Assembly (NCBI GenBank): GCA_031264465.1
Contig: JAISDX010000013.1
Coordinates: 1 to 37,407 of the forward strand
Reading direction: 5' to 3'
DNA length: 37,407 bases
From: Deltaproteobacteria bacterium
GTDB taxonomy: Bacteria; Desulfobacterota; Desulfovibrionia; Desulfovibrionales; Desulfovibrionaceae
Shown here one piece after another: positions 1 to 7,772 of the stretch. Position numbers and translations under genes: made by a program. The stretch's first letter is position 1; every line of letters begins with the position of its first letter. The notes under the pieces are model-generated. The model ran no database searches. It had not been told where the DNA came from and saw only the letters and a list, made by a program, of their open reading frames with translations.

Positions 1-715
1 CGTCCTGAACGGAAAAATTGAAGCCCGGCACGACGGGCACGCGCACGACTATCTCTTTCGCCATGCGGGCGATGCAGGCGGCATTTTCCCGGATCGCCCG
101 GTTGTCGACGCCGGTATGCGCTTTATGCTTTTCCGGGTTGGCGGATTTTACGTCGAGCAGCACGAGATCCAGCAGCGGAACGATCTTTTCAAGCACCGCC
201 CGGCTGGCCAGCCCCGTGGTCTCCATGGCCGTGTGCCAGCCATTTTCCCGGCAGGCGCGCAGCAACTCGAGCGAGAAGGCGGACTGCATCAGCGGTTCGC
301 CGCCGGAAAGGGTGATGCCGCCGTTGGAGCGGCGGTAGACCGTGGCGTCCTTTTGCAGTATCTGCATCACTTCCCACACGGTCATAATTTTCCCTTTCAG
401 AATCAGGGCGTCGGTCGGGCAGATGTCGGCGCAGGCCCCGCAGCCCACGCAACGCTGGCGATCCACAAAAGCGGGATTTTCGGGCGAAAGCGCGCCGGCC
501 TTGCATACCGACAGGCATCTGCCGCAGGAGATACAGTTTTTCCGCTGGTACATCACTTCCGGGCGCAGGCGCTGCGATTCGGGATTACTGCACCATTTGC
601 AGGCAAGAGGACAGCCCTTGAGGAACACAATGGTCCGAATACCGGGGCCGTCATGGATGGAATAGCGCTGGATATCGAAAACTATGCCTTCGGCTTCATA
701 TTTGGCTTTGCTCAT
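1..715 (-). CDS. Glycyl radical enzyme activase, radical SAM (3' end beyond window)
   Basis: This radical SAM enzyme cleaves S-adenosylmethionine to put the glycyl radical on the dehydratase encoded just upstream. The frame opens at an ATG at 715 and stays open to the window edge, giving about 238 residues; the C-terminus is missing. The N-terminus reads MSKAKYEAEGIVFDIQRYS, then HDGPGIRT, then the CxxxCxxC motif GCPLACKWC (Cys35, 39, 42). Two ferredoxin-like clusters follow (NCISCGRCLSVC and RCVGCGACADIC), as is usual for activases of the choline, glycerol and propanediol enzymes. The GGEPLMQ motif further on fits SAM binding. The gene lies 131 bases downstream of its target enzyme, separated by a perfect hairpin. 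Class assignment is firm; substrate specificity comes from the neighbour. Confidence 0.93.
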   Translation of the reverse strand, partial: MSKAKYEAEGIVFDIQRYSIHDGPGIRTIVFLKGCPLACKWCSNPESQRLRPEVMYQRKNCISCGRCLSVCKAGALSPENPAFVDRQRCVGCGACADICPTDALILKGKIMTVWEVMQILQKDATVYRRSNGGITLSGGEPLMQSAFSLELLRACRENGWHTAMETTGLASRAVLEKIVPLLDLVLLDVKSANPEKHKAHTGVDNRAIRENAACIARMAKEIVVRVPVVPGFNFSVQD

Positions 716-799
716 GGTGCCCCGGCTTTGTGTCTTTCGCAGGCGGGAAGCTGTATCCCGGCGCCGTTGTCCTCGGCAGGCGATTACCGCCGCAGGGAA

Positions 800-833
800 A
801 CGGATTCCCGCGCGCGGAGGCGCGGGAATCCGT
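800..833 (-). other. Perfect intergenic stem-loop between dehydratase and activase
   Basis: ACGGATTCCCGCGC (800-813) pairs without mismatch with 820-833 across a 6-base loop (GCGGAG), a 14-bp stem. It lies in the 131-base gap after the dehydratase stop codon. No U-run follows it on the minus strand, so it is not a canonical terminator. I infer an mRNA 3'-stabilising or attenuating element that keeps activase expression below that of its substrate enzyme. Confidence 0.7.
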
Positions 834-846
834 AACTCCCTTGGAA

Positions 847-3393
847 TTAGAAGGTTTGTTCCGTACGGCTGATGATGTCGTCCTGCACTTCCTTGGCCAG
901 AACCACGAACTGGGCGCTGTAGCCGGCGACGCGGACCACCAGGTCCTTGTGCTGTTCGGGATGGCGCTGGGCTTCAAGCAGGGTTGCGCGGTCGACAACG
1001 TTGAACTGCACATGCATGCCCTTGTGGTCGAAGTAGCTGCGCACCAAGCCCGCGAAGTTTTTCAGACCCGCATCGCCGGCCAGGGCGGAGGGCAGGAACT
1101 TCTGGTTGTATAGGGTGCCGTTGGAGGCGATGAAGTGGTCCAGCTTGGCCACGGAGTTCGCCGCCGCGGTCGGGCCCTTGTTATCTTTGCCCTGGCGGGG
1201 CGACACGCCGTCAGCGAGGGGCGCCTTGGCAAGGCGGCCGTCCGGCAGCGGACCCACATCCTTGCCGAAGAGCACGTTAGCGGAAACGGGGTAAATCCCG
1301 GCCTGGAACTGGCCGCCGCGCGGGTTGGTGTATTTTTCCACTTCCTTGCAGTAAATCTGGGCGCACTTTCTGGCGACCATATCCACTTCGTCGATATCGT
1401 TGCCGAAGCAGGGAGTGCTTTCAAGGATGCGGCGGACTTCCGCCAGTTCGCCCGTTCCGCCCGCAACCGGGGCGTTTTCCGCCGCCAGAGTGCGGTACAC
1501 TTCATTCTTGAGCGCGTTTACGTCCATGGAGCCGCTGTTGGCCAGCACCTTGCGCACGGCCGCATACACCTTGTCTTCGGAAATGTCGCCGGAGGCGGGA
1601 GCCGAAGAAGACGGCAACGCGCCCACGGGATAGCCGAAGTTGGCGTCCAGGGCGCGCTTGAGCTGATCCAGACTGATGGTCTTGTCTTCAAACACGTTCT
1701 TCTGGATGGCATAGACCGAGTCGCCGGAATCCGCCACGCCGAAAGCCTGCGGCCCGGTGAAGTTGTAGATGGCGCCGCCTTCCTGCAAGGACTTGCCGCG
1801 CCCGATGCAGTCTTCCACCATGGCGGAGAGGAAAGGCAGCGGGCAGCGTTCGCCGTGGGCGATATCCACGCAGTTGTCGGCTTCGGCCAGATGGAAGACA
1901 AAGTAGGCCATCTGCTTCTTGAAGGCTTCAAACAAATCGTCAATGCCGCGCCAACTGGTCATTTCACCGGTCACGGGGCCGAGCTGCTTGCCGTTGACGC
2001 GGCCGTTGTTGAGCGTAATTTCCAGCACTTTGGCCACGTTAAAGAAGGCGGCGTCGTGCCAGCCTTCGGTCTTGTGCGGCGACTGGGGTTCCACACAGCC
2101 GATGATGCAGAAGTTGCGCGCGTCCGCCAGGGAAACGCCGCGGTTCTGCAGGGCCGGGATAATGACTTCGTCGTTGTACATGGCGGGCACGCCGAGGCCC
2201 AGGCGGGCCACTTCGCAGGCGCGGTACAGGAATTCGTCCGGAGTTCCCTGCCAGACGCGGATGGAGAAGGAAGGCTGCGGCAGGCGCACATGGGCAACCG
2301 TTTCCATGCACATATAGGAAACATCGTTGGTGGCGTCGAGGCCGTCCGGCGTCTGGCCGCCCACGCACATGTTCTGGAATACCGCATAGCCGGCAAAAGC
2401 CTGGGCGGAAACTTCGTCGCGGGTTTTGTTCACGTCATTGAGCTTGATAAAGCAGCAGTCGACGAGTTCCTGCGCGAATTCCCTGGAGATGCTCTTGTCC
2501 GCCGCGTAATAGGGATACATGTACTGGTCGAAGCGGCCGGGAGAGATGGAGTGGCCGCTGGAATCAATCTGGATCATGCTGTGGATGAACCAGAAGGTCT
2601 GGCAGGCTTCCCAGAAGGTGGTGGCGCCGTATTCGGGCACGCGGCGGCAGTTTTTGGCAATCTGCACCAGTTCCGCCTTGCGGGTGGGGTTGCTTTCGCG
2701 CGCGGCCAGTTCTTCCGCCTTGGCCGCATAGCGGTGGGCGAAATTGATGGCGGCGCTGTAAGAGATGATCACCGCGTTATAGAACTGCTGTTTCTTGATG
2801 TATTCGGGATCCATGCGATCCAGTTTTTCCATGGCCGCCACGGTTTCCGCAATGATGCCCCGGAAGCCGACCTTCAGGATTTTGCCGTAGTCCACGGTGA
2901 TGTGGCCGACGCCGCCGTAAAAGTAGTTGCCCACCGTGAACACGCCAGCGGCGATGCAATCCTTGGTTTCCTGCGACATGTAGGCGGAGGCCAGGTCACT
3001 GATCGTTTTGCCGGGCCAGTACTTGAAGCACTCGTGCAGTTCGGCGGCGGTTTCTTTCGGGATCACGAAGGGGTCGGCCATGCGGGTGGCCATGGTGTCG
3101 AATTCTTTTTCCACCCAGTCATAGGAAAATTCCGGGCAGATTTCCGTGGAGCGGGGGTTTTTGGTGATCGCGCCCACGACCAGTTCGTCGTCACGAATGG
3201 TGACGGGCAGATTGTTGAACAGCTTTTCGCAGACTTTGGCCCGACGCAGAATGGCCGGGAGGTGTTCCGATTCCTTGTAGGCTTCGGTTGCCAGAACAGC
3301 GCGTTCGGACTCGACATGCGGCACCGCGTCAAGAATGCCCTGCTTCAGCCGTTGGATCCTTGCCGTCGGTTGGGAAAATCCTTTTTCAATCAT
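847..3393 (-). CDS. B12-independent glycerol/1,2-propanediol dehydratase (glycyl radical enzyme)
   Basis: The 848-residue protein is the microcompartment's signature enzyme, dehydrating a vicinal diol to an aldehyde by radical chemistry. The start at 3393 is chosen because GGAGG lies six bases upstream; an ATG five codons earlier has no ribosome site. With this start the numbering equals that recalled for Clostridium butyricum glycerol dehydratase: His164 (VGHITVDY), His281-Ser282 (SGHSISPGR), Cys433 and Glu435 (GCVEP), Asp447 (WHD). The glycyl radical is Gly824 in RVAGYSA, 24 residues from the end as in that enzyme (Gly763 of 787). The 61-residue difference fits an insertion at about 588-648: a Pro/Ser/Ala linker plus amphipathic helices. 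After Cys433 the sequence is WHDAAFFN; choline lyase, as I recall it, has Thr and Tyr at the corresponding positions. Choice between propanediol and glycerol is open; the Pdu-like neighbours favour propanediol. Confidence 0.9.
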   Translation of the reverse strand: MIEKGFSQPTARIQRLKQGILDAVPHVESERAVLATEAYKESEHLPAILRRAKVCEKLFNNLPVTIRDDELVVGAITKNPRSTEICPEFSYDWVEKEFDTMATRMADPFVIPKETAAELHECFKYWPGKTISDLASAYMSQETKDCIAAGVFTVGNYFYGGVGHITVDYGKILKVGFRGIIAETVAAMEKLDRMDPEYIKKQQFYNAVIISYSAAINFAHRYAAKAEELAARESNPTRKAELVQIAKNCRRVPEYGATTFWEACQTFWFIHSMIQIDSSGHSISPGRFDQYMYPYYAADKSISREFAQELVDCCFIKLNDVNKTRDEVSAQAFAGYAVFQNMCVGGQTPDGLDATNDVSYMCMETVAHVRLPQPSFSIRVWQGTPDEFLYRACEVARLGLGVPAMYNDEVIIPALQNRGVSLADARNFCIIGCVEPQSPHKTEGWHDAAFFNVAKVLEITLNNGRVNGKQLGPVTGEMTSWRGIDDLFEAFKKQMAYFVFHLAEADNCVDIAHGERCPLPFLSAMVEDCIGRGKSLQEGGAIYNFTGPQAFGVADSGDSVYAIQKNVFEDKTISLDQLKRALDANFGYPVGALPSSSAPASGDISEDKVYAAVRKVLANSGSMDVNALKNEVYRTLAAENAPVAGGTGELAEVRRILESTPCFGNDIDEVDMVARKCAQIYCKEVEKYTNPRGGQFQAGIYPVSANVLFGKDVGPLPDGRLAKAPLADGVSPRQGKDNKGPTAAANSVAKLDHFIASNGTLYNQKFLPSALAGDAGLKNFAGLVRSYFDHKGMHVQFNVVDRATLLEAQRHPEQHKDLVVRVAGYSAQFVVLAKEVQDDIISRTEQTF

Positions 3394-3423
3394 GTAGCGC
3401 CTCCACATACTCTTTAATAGTTG

Positions 3424-3469
3424 TTTTTACCGACTCCGGGAGCCGGAACCGACACGACACCGGTAAAAA
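3424..3469 (-). other. Inverted repeat in the dehydratase leader
   Basis: TTTTTACCG (3424-3432) is complementary to CGGTAAAAA (3461-3469). Within the interval, on the minus strand, CCGGCTC can pair with GAGTCGG with one G-U pair. It ends about 30 bases upstream of the dehydratase start and would be in its 5' leader. The function is unknown; structure is inferred by eye only. Confidence 0.35.
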
Positions 3470-3611
3470 AAGTTCACGCCCAAACGGCGCATGGACTTGC
3501 GCGAAATAGCCGGATGGCCAGGTACCGGGCCAGGATCCGTTTCATACGATCTATCCTTTTACAACTTCTGAGATACTCTACCTGCCTGTTGAAAACGCGG
3601 TAACGGGCCGG

Positions 3612-3639
3612 ATTTGTCTTTATAAGGTAAATAATTGAC
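3612..3639 (-). promoter_or_regulatory. Shared 28-base motif, copy 1 (upstream of dehydratase)
   Basis: On the plus strand the site begins ATTTGTCTTTA and ends TTGAC. It matches 13726-13753 at 21 of 28 positions without a gap. TTGTC and TTGAC are 21 bases apart, two helical turns, as for a dimer or tandem regulator contacting one face. It lies about 220 bases upstream of the dehydratase start. The binding protein is not known. Confidence 0.5.
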
Positions 3640-3739
3640 CTGATCAGCGTCATATACATCAAGCTCTTGCGGCCTGCGCCGATCCTTGCCGCGCGCCTGT
3701 GCGCGGTTGGCGGACGGGCCTGCCGGTTTTTGAACGCCA

Positions 3740-4030
3740 TCAACTGACGTTCTCCAGCGCGGCCAGCGCCGCCTTTACCGCTGAAGTTTCGCCAAACACG
3801 GCCAGCGTGGTGATATGCTGGGGACAGTTGCCCGTCAGCTCCGTCACCAGCACGTTGGCTGCCTTTTGGGCAATATCCGCGAAATAGAACAGGTTTGGAA
3901 TCGAGGCCTGCACCAGCCCCACGGCGTTGAATGAATATGTTTTCAGTTCCTCGCGCGCTTCTTTGGGCATGCGCCGTTCCAGCATACGGACAACATCCGG
4001 GCGCGGCGCGTTAATAATCCGGCTGTTCAT
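3740..4030 (-). CDS. Circularly permuted BMC-domain shell protein, EutS/PduU/CutR-like
   Basis: This 96-residue protein is a predicted minor shell hexamer of the microcompartment. The permuted BMC arrangement shows as an N-terminal segment (RIINAPRPDVVRMLERRM) preceding the core NAVGLVQASIPNLFYFADIAQ, then VTELTGNCPQHITTLAVFGE and the helix SAVKAALAALENV. The order corresponds to EutS and PduU rather than PduA. It is shorter than EutS (111 residues) because it stops right after the last helix. The ATG follows AAGGGAAGG, 20 bases after the aldehyde dehydrogenase. In EutS/PduU the N-terminal strands form a small barrel over the pore; whether this protein does so cannot be judged by eye. Confidence 0.75.
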   Translation of the reverse strand: MNSRIINAPRPDVVRMLERRMPKEAREELKTYSFNAVGLVQASIPNLFYFADIAQKAANVLVTELTGNCPQHITTLAVFGETSAVKAALAALENVS

Positions 4031-4050
4031 GGCCTTCCCTTTCTTCGCCG

Positions 4051-5787
4051 TCAGCGGATGTTGAGAGATTCCACCATGACGCAGCGCCGGCGGCGGGCGA
4101 AGGAGCGCGCGGAGGTCAGCCCTTCGCCGGTAGGACCGGCGATGGTGAAGGTGCAGTGGCCTTCGCCGCCCACGCCTATGCCGGCGTATGACGGGCCATT
4201 TTTCACAAAAATGGTGGTCTGCACCAGTTTTGCCATTTTCGTCAGCTTGCGCACATTGGTGGAATGCATGACGGCGGTATGCCTGTACCCGTGCTCCAGC
4301 TCCACGGCCAGATCTATTGCTTCGTCCACATCCTTCGCGCGGACCAGCGGCAGAATGGGCATCATCAACTCTTCCTGCACGGCCGGATGCTCTTTGCCCG
4401 CTTCAAACAGGATAATCCTGACGGAATCGTCGACGCTGATGCCGATAAGGCCCAGCAGATAGGCCGCGTCCTTGCCCAGGCAGGGAATGGCGGGACCGCC
4501 CTTTTCGTTCAGCACGGCCTTCATGAGCCGGTCCACGGCTGCCGGATCCGTCAGGTGGAAGGCGCCGTTCTTTTTCAGGCAGTGGATAAGAAAATCGGCG
4601 GCCTGGTCCACCGCGATGATTTCTTTTTCCGCCACACAGGGCAAATTGTTGTCGAAGCTGGCGCCGTTTATGATGTCCCGCGCGGCCTTTTCGATGTCCG
4701 CGGTTTCGTCCACCACCACCGGCGGGTTGCCGGCGCCCGCGCCTATGGCCTTTTTCCCCGCGCTCATCGCGGTTTTGACGATGCCCGGTCCGCCCGTGAC
4801 CACCAGCATCCGAACTTTCGGATGGGCCAGCATGGCGCTGGTGTTCTCAATGGACGGTTCGGCGACTGTCACAATCAGATTGGCCGGAGCGCCGAGCTCG
4901 GCGAGTTTTCTGTTGATGAGGCGCACGGTATGGAGCGAAACGTTTTTCGCGCGCGGATGCGGGCTGAACACCACGGTGTTACCGGCGGCAATCATGCCGA
5001 TGCCGTTGCAGATGACGGTTTCCGTCGGGTTGGTCGTCGGAGTCACGGCCCCGATGACGCCAAAGGAGGAAAGCTCTTCCAGCGTGAGGCCGGCGTCGCC
5101 GCTCAGGGCAAAGGTGGTCAGATCCTCCGTTCCCGGCGTTTTCCGGGCGGCGAGGCGGTTTTTGATGACCTTGTGCTCAAAGCGCCCCATGCCGGTTTCC
5201 TCCAGAGCCATGCGGGCCAAATCTTCGGCGACGCCCTCTGCCAAAATGGCGTCGCGGATACCCTGGACAAAGCGTTCCCGGTCATTCATGGAGCACAGGA
5301 CATACTGCCGGTGGGCAAAGTCCGCCGCTTCAATCGCCTGATCCATGGAAGCAAAGACGCCGTTGCCCAGCGGCTGCGCCTCGGCGGTTGGGGTCACGGA
5401 AGCGGGAGGCACTCCCTTGCCTAGGACGGCGGCAAGGGCTCTGGCAATCAAAGCGTCACTGGCGTCCACGGTCTGGCCCGGGCCCTGGCCGGTCTGCCGG
5501 GCCGCCATGCTCTCGGAGAGCGCGCGGGAAATGAGGGCATCCTGCGCCTTAGCCGCCATGCGTTCCCGAGGAGAGACGTAGCGGTCGCCATGGACGCAGG
5601 CTCTGGCGGAAAGCGCGGCGGGAGCCACCTGGCCGTCAAGGGGCGGGGACGTCTTGTCCACGGAACCGGCAAGGCCGCTGGAAGCGGGAATACCGCCGGC
5701 GACCGCAAAATTGGCCACTCCGGTGGGGTTGCCGTATTCGCATAAAATCTTGCCGATAACATCCGCCAGATGTTTCGCTTCTTGCAT
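4051..5787 (-). CDS. CoA-acylating aldehyde dehydrogenase (PduP/EutE/CutF-like)
   Basis: It oxidises the aldehyde produced by the dehydratase to acyl-CoA with NAD+. The 578-residue frame starts at ATG 5787, chosen because AAAGGA sits eight bases upstream; an ATG three codons earlier overlaps that site. The dehydrogenase domain spans about 150-575, with VTPTTNPTE near 249-256 and catalytic Cys384 in SFDNNLPCVAEKE. The first 130 residues are additional: amphipathic helix 1-20 (MQEAKHLADVIGKILCEYG), a Gly/Ser/Pro linker, helix 71-93 and helix 108-124 (DALIARALAAVLGK). Such helices on linkers are the usual encapsulation peptides of microcompartment enzymes, and finding three candidates is notable. 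It lies between the GlcG-like and EutS-like genes in the operon. Confidence 0.92.
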   Translation of the reverse strand: MQEAKHLADVIGKILCEYGNPTGVANFAVAGGIPASSGLAGSVDKTSPPLDGQVAPAALSARACVHGDRYVSPRERMAAKAQDALISRALSESMAARQTGQGPGQTVDASDALIARALAAVLGKGVPPASVTPTAEAQPLGNGVFASMDQAIEAADFAHRQYVLCSMNDRERFVQGIRDAILAEGVAEDLARMALEETGMGRFEHKVIKNRLAARKTPGTEDLTTFALSGDAGLTLEELSSFGVIGAVTPTTNPTETVICNGIGMIAAGNTVVFSPHPRAKNVSLHTVRLINRKLAELGAPANLIVTVAEPSIENTSAMLAHPKVRMLVVTGGPGIVKTAMSAGKKAIGAGAGNPPVVVDETADIEKAARDIINGASFDNNLPCVAEKEIIAVDQAADFLIHCLKKNGAFHLTDPAAVDRLMKAVLNEKGGPAIPCLGKDAAYLLGLIGISVDDSVRIILFEAGKEHPAVQEELMMPILPLVRAKDVDEAIDLAVELEHGYRHTAVMHSTNVRKLTKMAKLVQTTIFVKNGPSYAGIGVGGEGHCTFTIAGPTGEGLTSARSFARRRRCVMVESLNIR

Positions 5788-5814
5788 TACAGTCATCCTT
5801 TGTAAAAGATCGCC

Positions 5815-6312
5815 TTATAAAAATTCCAGCGCTTTGGAGGCCAGAACCATATCCTGTTCCTTGGTGCCGCCACTTACGCCAACCCCTCCGACAAGAGTTC
5901 TTCCCCTGAAACAGGGGTATCCGCCGCCGACGATGGTCACGCCCGGCGCGTGCTGCATGCCGTACAGTTCCCGGCCGGGCTGGCAGGCTTCAAAAAAAGC
6001 ATGGGTGGGCCGCTGATAGGCCGCCGCCGTCCAGGCCTTCGCCCTGGCCAGCTCCACGCTGCCGAGAAAGGCGTTGTCCATGCGGTGCAGCACCAGAGGA
6101 ATGCCCCCGGCGTCCACTACGCAGAACACAATGGCCAGGTTCATGCGTTGCGCTTCCGCATAGACGCCGCGCCCCATGCGCAGGGCGTCTTCCAGCCGGA
6201 GCGCCGGAGGCGCGGCCGGGGCCACTGACACGGCAAACTCTTCCAGAACCGCCAAAATTGTCCGCTCAATGTCGAGCCTGTCTTCCGGGGAGTCCATATT
6301 TGCACGCCTCAT
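5815..6312 (-). CDS. GlcG/HbpS-like protein (PduO C-terminal domain family)
   Basis: The 165-residue protein belongs to the GlcG/HbpS family (Pfam PF03928), the same fold as the haem-binding C-terminal domain of PduO. Recognisable parts are LAIVFCVVDAGGIPLVLHRM, the alanine-rich AKAWTAAAYQRPT segment, and GVTIVGGGYPCFRGRTLVGGVGVSGG. It lacks the cobalamin adenosyltransferase domain of PduO, consistent with a B12-free pathway. Its ATG overlaps the stop of the EutN-like gene (ATGA), so translation is probably coupled; a second ATG at 6297 is possible. The exact role in glycyl-radical microcompartments is unknown; binding of haem or protection against oxidation are suggestions only. Confidence 0.8.
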   Translation of the reverse strand: MRRANMDSPEDRLDIERTILAVLEEFAVSVAPAAPPALRLEDALRMGRGVYAEAQRMNLAIVFCVVDAGGIPLVLHRMDNAFLGSVELARAKAWTAAAYQRPTHAFFEACQPGRELYGMQHAPGVTIVGGGYPCFRGRTLVGGVGVSGGTKEQDMVLASKALEFL

Positions 6313-6584
6313 AAATTGCCAACGATTTCAACGGAATCGACAATGCCGACAATGGAGGAGTCAATGACCGTCTCATGGGCCGGGCCGGTGAAGCGGGCCG
6401 AGCTGCCTTGGGAGACGATGACCGTTTCCCCGTTTCCCGCGCCCACGGAATCCGCCGCGATTTCCGTTTCCCCGGTGGGTTTGAGCTTCTCGGAGAGCCG
6501 GGCCACGATAAGCAATTTTTTTCCGGTGAGGGATTGATCTTTACTGGTCGCCACAACGGTTCCGATAACAGTTGCCAGATACAT
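6309..6584 (-). CDS. pduN: Microcompartment vertex pentamer, EutN/CcmL/PduN family (BMC-P)
   Basis: This 91-residue protein caps the vertices of the polyhedral shell as a pentamer. It shows the usual BMC-P start MYLATVIGTVVAT, the KLLIVARL strand, and the closing half AADSVGAGNGETVIVSQGSSAR followed by VDSSIVGIVDSVEI. Its length is normal for the family. GGAGAAGCCA precedes the ATG. It overlaps the downstream GlcG-like gene by four bases and follows the PduM-like gene closely. Confidence 0.93.
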   Translation of the reverse strand: MYLATVIGTVVATSKDQSLTGKKLLIVARLSEKLKPTGETEIAADSVGAGNGETVIVSQGSSARFTGPAHETVIDSSIVGIVDSVEIVGNL

Positions 6585-6607
6585 TGGCTTCTCCTTGCGC
6601 TTGGCGC

Positions 6608-6925
6608 TTATGTACGGACAATGCGCACGCGCCGTCTGACAAGTTCGTCCGCCGCCAGCGGCGTCAGCAGCGTGTGACGCTCAAGACGGAGCAGGACGCC
6701 CGGTTGGCAGGAAAGCGCATCCGCACGGCTGAACACCTGTTTTGCATGCGCGCGCGGGCGGTGTTCCGCCCTTGCCGGCGCGGCGCCGGGAAATTTTTCT
6801 TCCGCTTCCGGCGGGCAGGAGAGATGCGGCGCAACGGAAGCATAGCCCAGCCGCTCCAGCACCTTGTCCGCCAAATAGCTTACCATGGCCCGCCGGATGA
6901 GTTCTTCCAGTTTTCCGTCGCGCAT
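6608..6925 (-). CDS. Small microcompartment protein, PduM-like (tentative)
   Basis: This 105-residue protein has an N-terminal helix (MRDGKLEELIRRAMVSYLAD), a Pro/Ala/Arg-rich centre, and the ending LLTPLAADELVRRRVRIVR. That ending resembles the short closing motif seen in PduM (TAMARDAANARNIQLIK) and EutT (LTPSARELLESRHLRIKF). PduM of Salmonella is about 163 residues and is needed for compartment assembly, so this would be a shortened relative. The start is one base after the eutJ stop. The family assignment rests on the two ends only; it could instead be an uncharacterised GRM-specific protein. Confidence 0.5.
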   Translation of the reverse strand: MRDGKLEELIRRAMVSYLADKVLERLGYASVAPHLSCPPEAEEKFPGAAPARAEHRPRAHAKQVFSRADALSCQPGVLLRLERHTLLTPLAADELVRRRVRIVRT

Positions 6926-6926
6926 G

Positions 6927-7757
6927 TCAGTTTTCCGCCTTGCAGTTCATGGCGATACCCATGGGGGTTACCAGAAGCGGTTCCGGCGCTTTGACGACCC
7001 TCTTGCCCGTTTCCTTGCGGAACACGTCGGCAAAGCGGTCAAAGGCGCAGGCGCCGCCGACCACGTGGATGGTGGAAATCGCGTGACCCTGTACGCAACG
7101 GTTGACGATGGCCGCCATTTTCTCCACCACTGGCTGAATGACGGAAAAAACCTCATCCTGCCGGCTCGCGTCCTTTTTCAAAACTTCCGCTTCCTCAACA
7201 GGCATGCGGTAGGCTCCCGCGAGCACCAGCGTCATATGAGCGCCGCCTGTGGGCTCGTCATCGGCGAACACGACCTTGCCCTTTTTCAGAAGGCTTATCC
7301 CTGTAGTGCCGCCGCCCACGTCCACAACGGCCCCTTCCCGCACGCGCAATACCCGGGCGGCCGCCGTGGGCTCGTCTATAACGGCGCTAACCGTAAAATC
7401 CGCCGCTTCAACCACGTTGACAATGACCTTGACGTTACCGTCAATGATGCCGGGCGGAATGCCCGTAGCCGCCGTTTTGGGCAGAGCCAGGCCCAGGCGG
7501 GACTCGATTTCGTCTTTCAATTTGCGGACGACGCGCACCGCGCCGACATAATCCACCACGACGCCGTCGCGCACCACGGAGGAGGGATGCATGGCCCCGG
7601 CAACCGGCTTGTTGTCCGCGTCGAGGACGGCCAGCACGATGTTGGCCGTACCGAGATCCACCCCAATTTTCAGCGGGCCGGAGCAAGGGTTGACTTCCCC
7701 TTCCCGAACAAGCCGGGCAAGTTCGACCAGAGAGGCGGCGGCGGTTGCGTTCGTCAT
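6927..7757 (-). CDS. eutJ: EutJ-like Hsp70-fold (ASKHA) protein
   Basis: This 276-residue protein is the EutJ type of actin/Hsp70-fold ATPase found in ethanolamine and glycyl-radical microcompartment operons. Phosphate-binding motifs are IGVDLGTANIVLAVLD near the N-terminus and AVVDVGGGTTGISLLKKGK in the middle; the adenosine motif is HVVGGACAFDRFADVF near the C-terminus. It lacks the substrate-binding domain of DnaK. A chaperone role for the enzymes of the lumen has been suggested for the family, without clear proof. The start lies 15 bases after the pduL stop. Confidence 0.9.
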   Translation of the reverse strand: MTNATAAASLVELARLVREGEVNPCSGPLKIGVDLGTANIVLAVLDADNKPVAGAMHPSSVVRDGVVVDYVGAVRVVRKLKDEIESRLGLALPKTAATGIPPGIIDGNVKVIVNVVEAADFTVSAVIDEPTAAARVLRVREGAVVDVGGGTTGISLLKKGKVVFADDEPTGGAHMTLVLAGAYRMPVEEAEVLKKDASRQDEVFSVIQPVVEKMAAIVNRCVQGHAISTIHVVGGACAFDRFADVFRKETGKRVVKAPEPLLVTPMGIAMNCKAEN

Positions 7758-7772
7758 GGCGTCATCCCGGCC

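Larger units (their letters stand above)
3394..3739 (-). other. 346-base intergenic region upstream of the dehydratase
   Basis: This is the longest gap in the microcompartment cluster. It holds a 28-base motif shared with the pduS upstream region (3612-3639), an interrupted inverted repeat near the dehydratase start (3424-3469), and a short 6-bp GC hairpin (3689-3706) just after the EutS-like stop. No clear -35/-10 pair or -24/-12 element was found. An 88-codon Arg-rich frame lies here but is probably not a gene. Likely role: a separate promoter for the dehydratase-activase pair. Confidence 0.55.

Noticed and set aside
847-3393. Dehydratase as choline trimethylamine-lyase (CutC) or isethionate sulfite-lyase
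   Set aside because: The residues after the active cysteine and the His164, His281-Ser282 and Asp447 set are those of glycerol/propanediol dehydratases.
1135-3417. 760-codon open frame on plus opposite the dehydratase
   Set aside because: It is an antisense shadow caused by GC-rich third positions; the minus strand encodes a fully recognisable enzyme.
3474-3740. 88-codon minus frame whose ATG overlaps the EutS-like stop (TGATG)
   Set aside because: Coupling position is attractive, but the product is Arg-rich with no domain, and it covers the shared 28-base regulatory motif.
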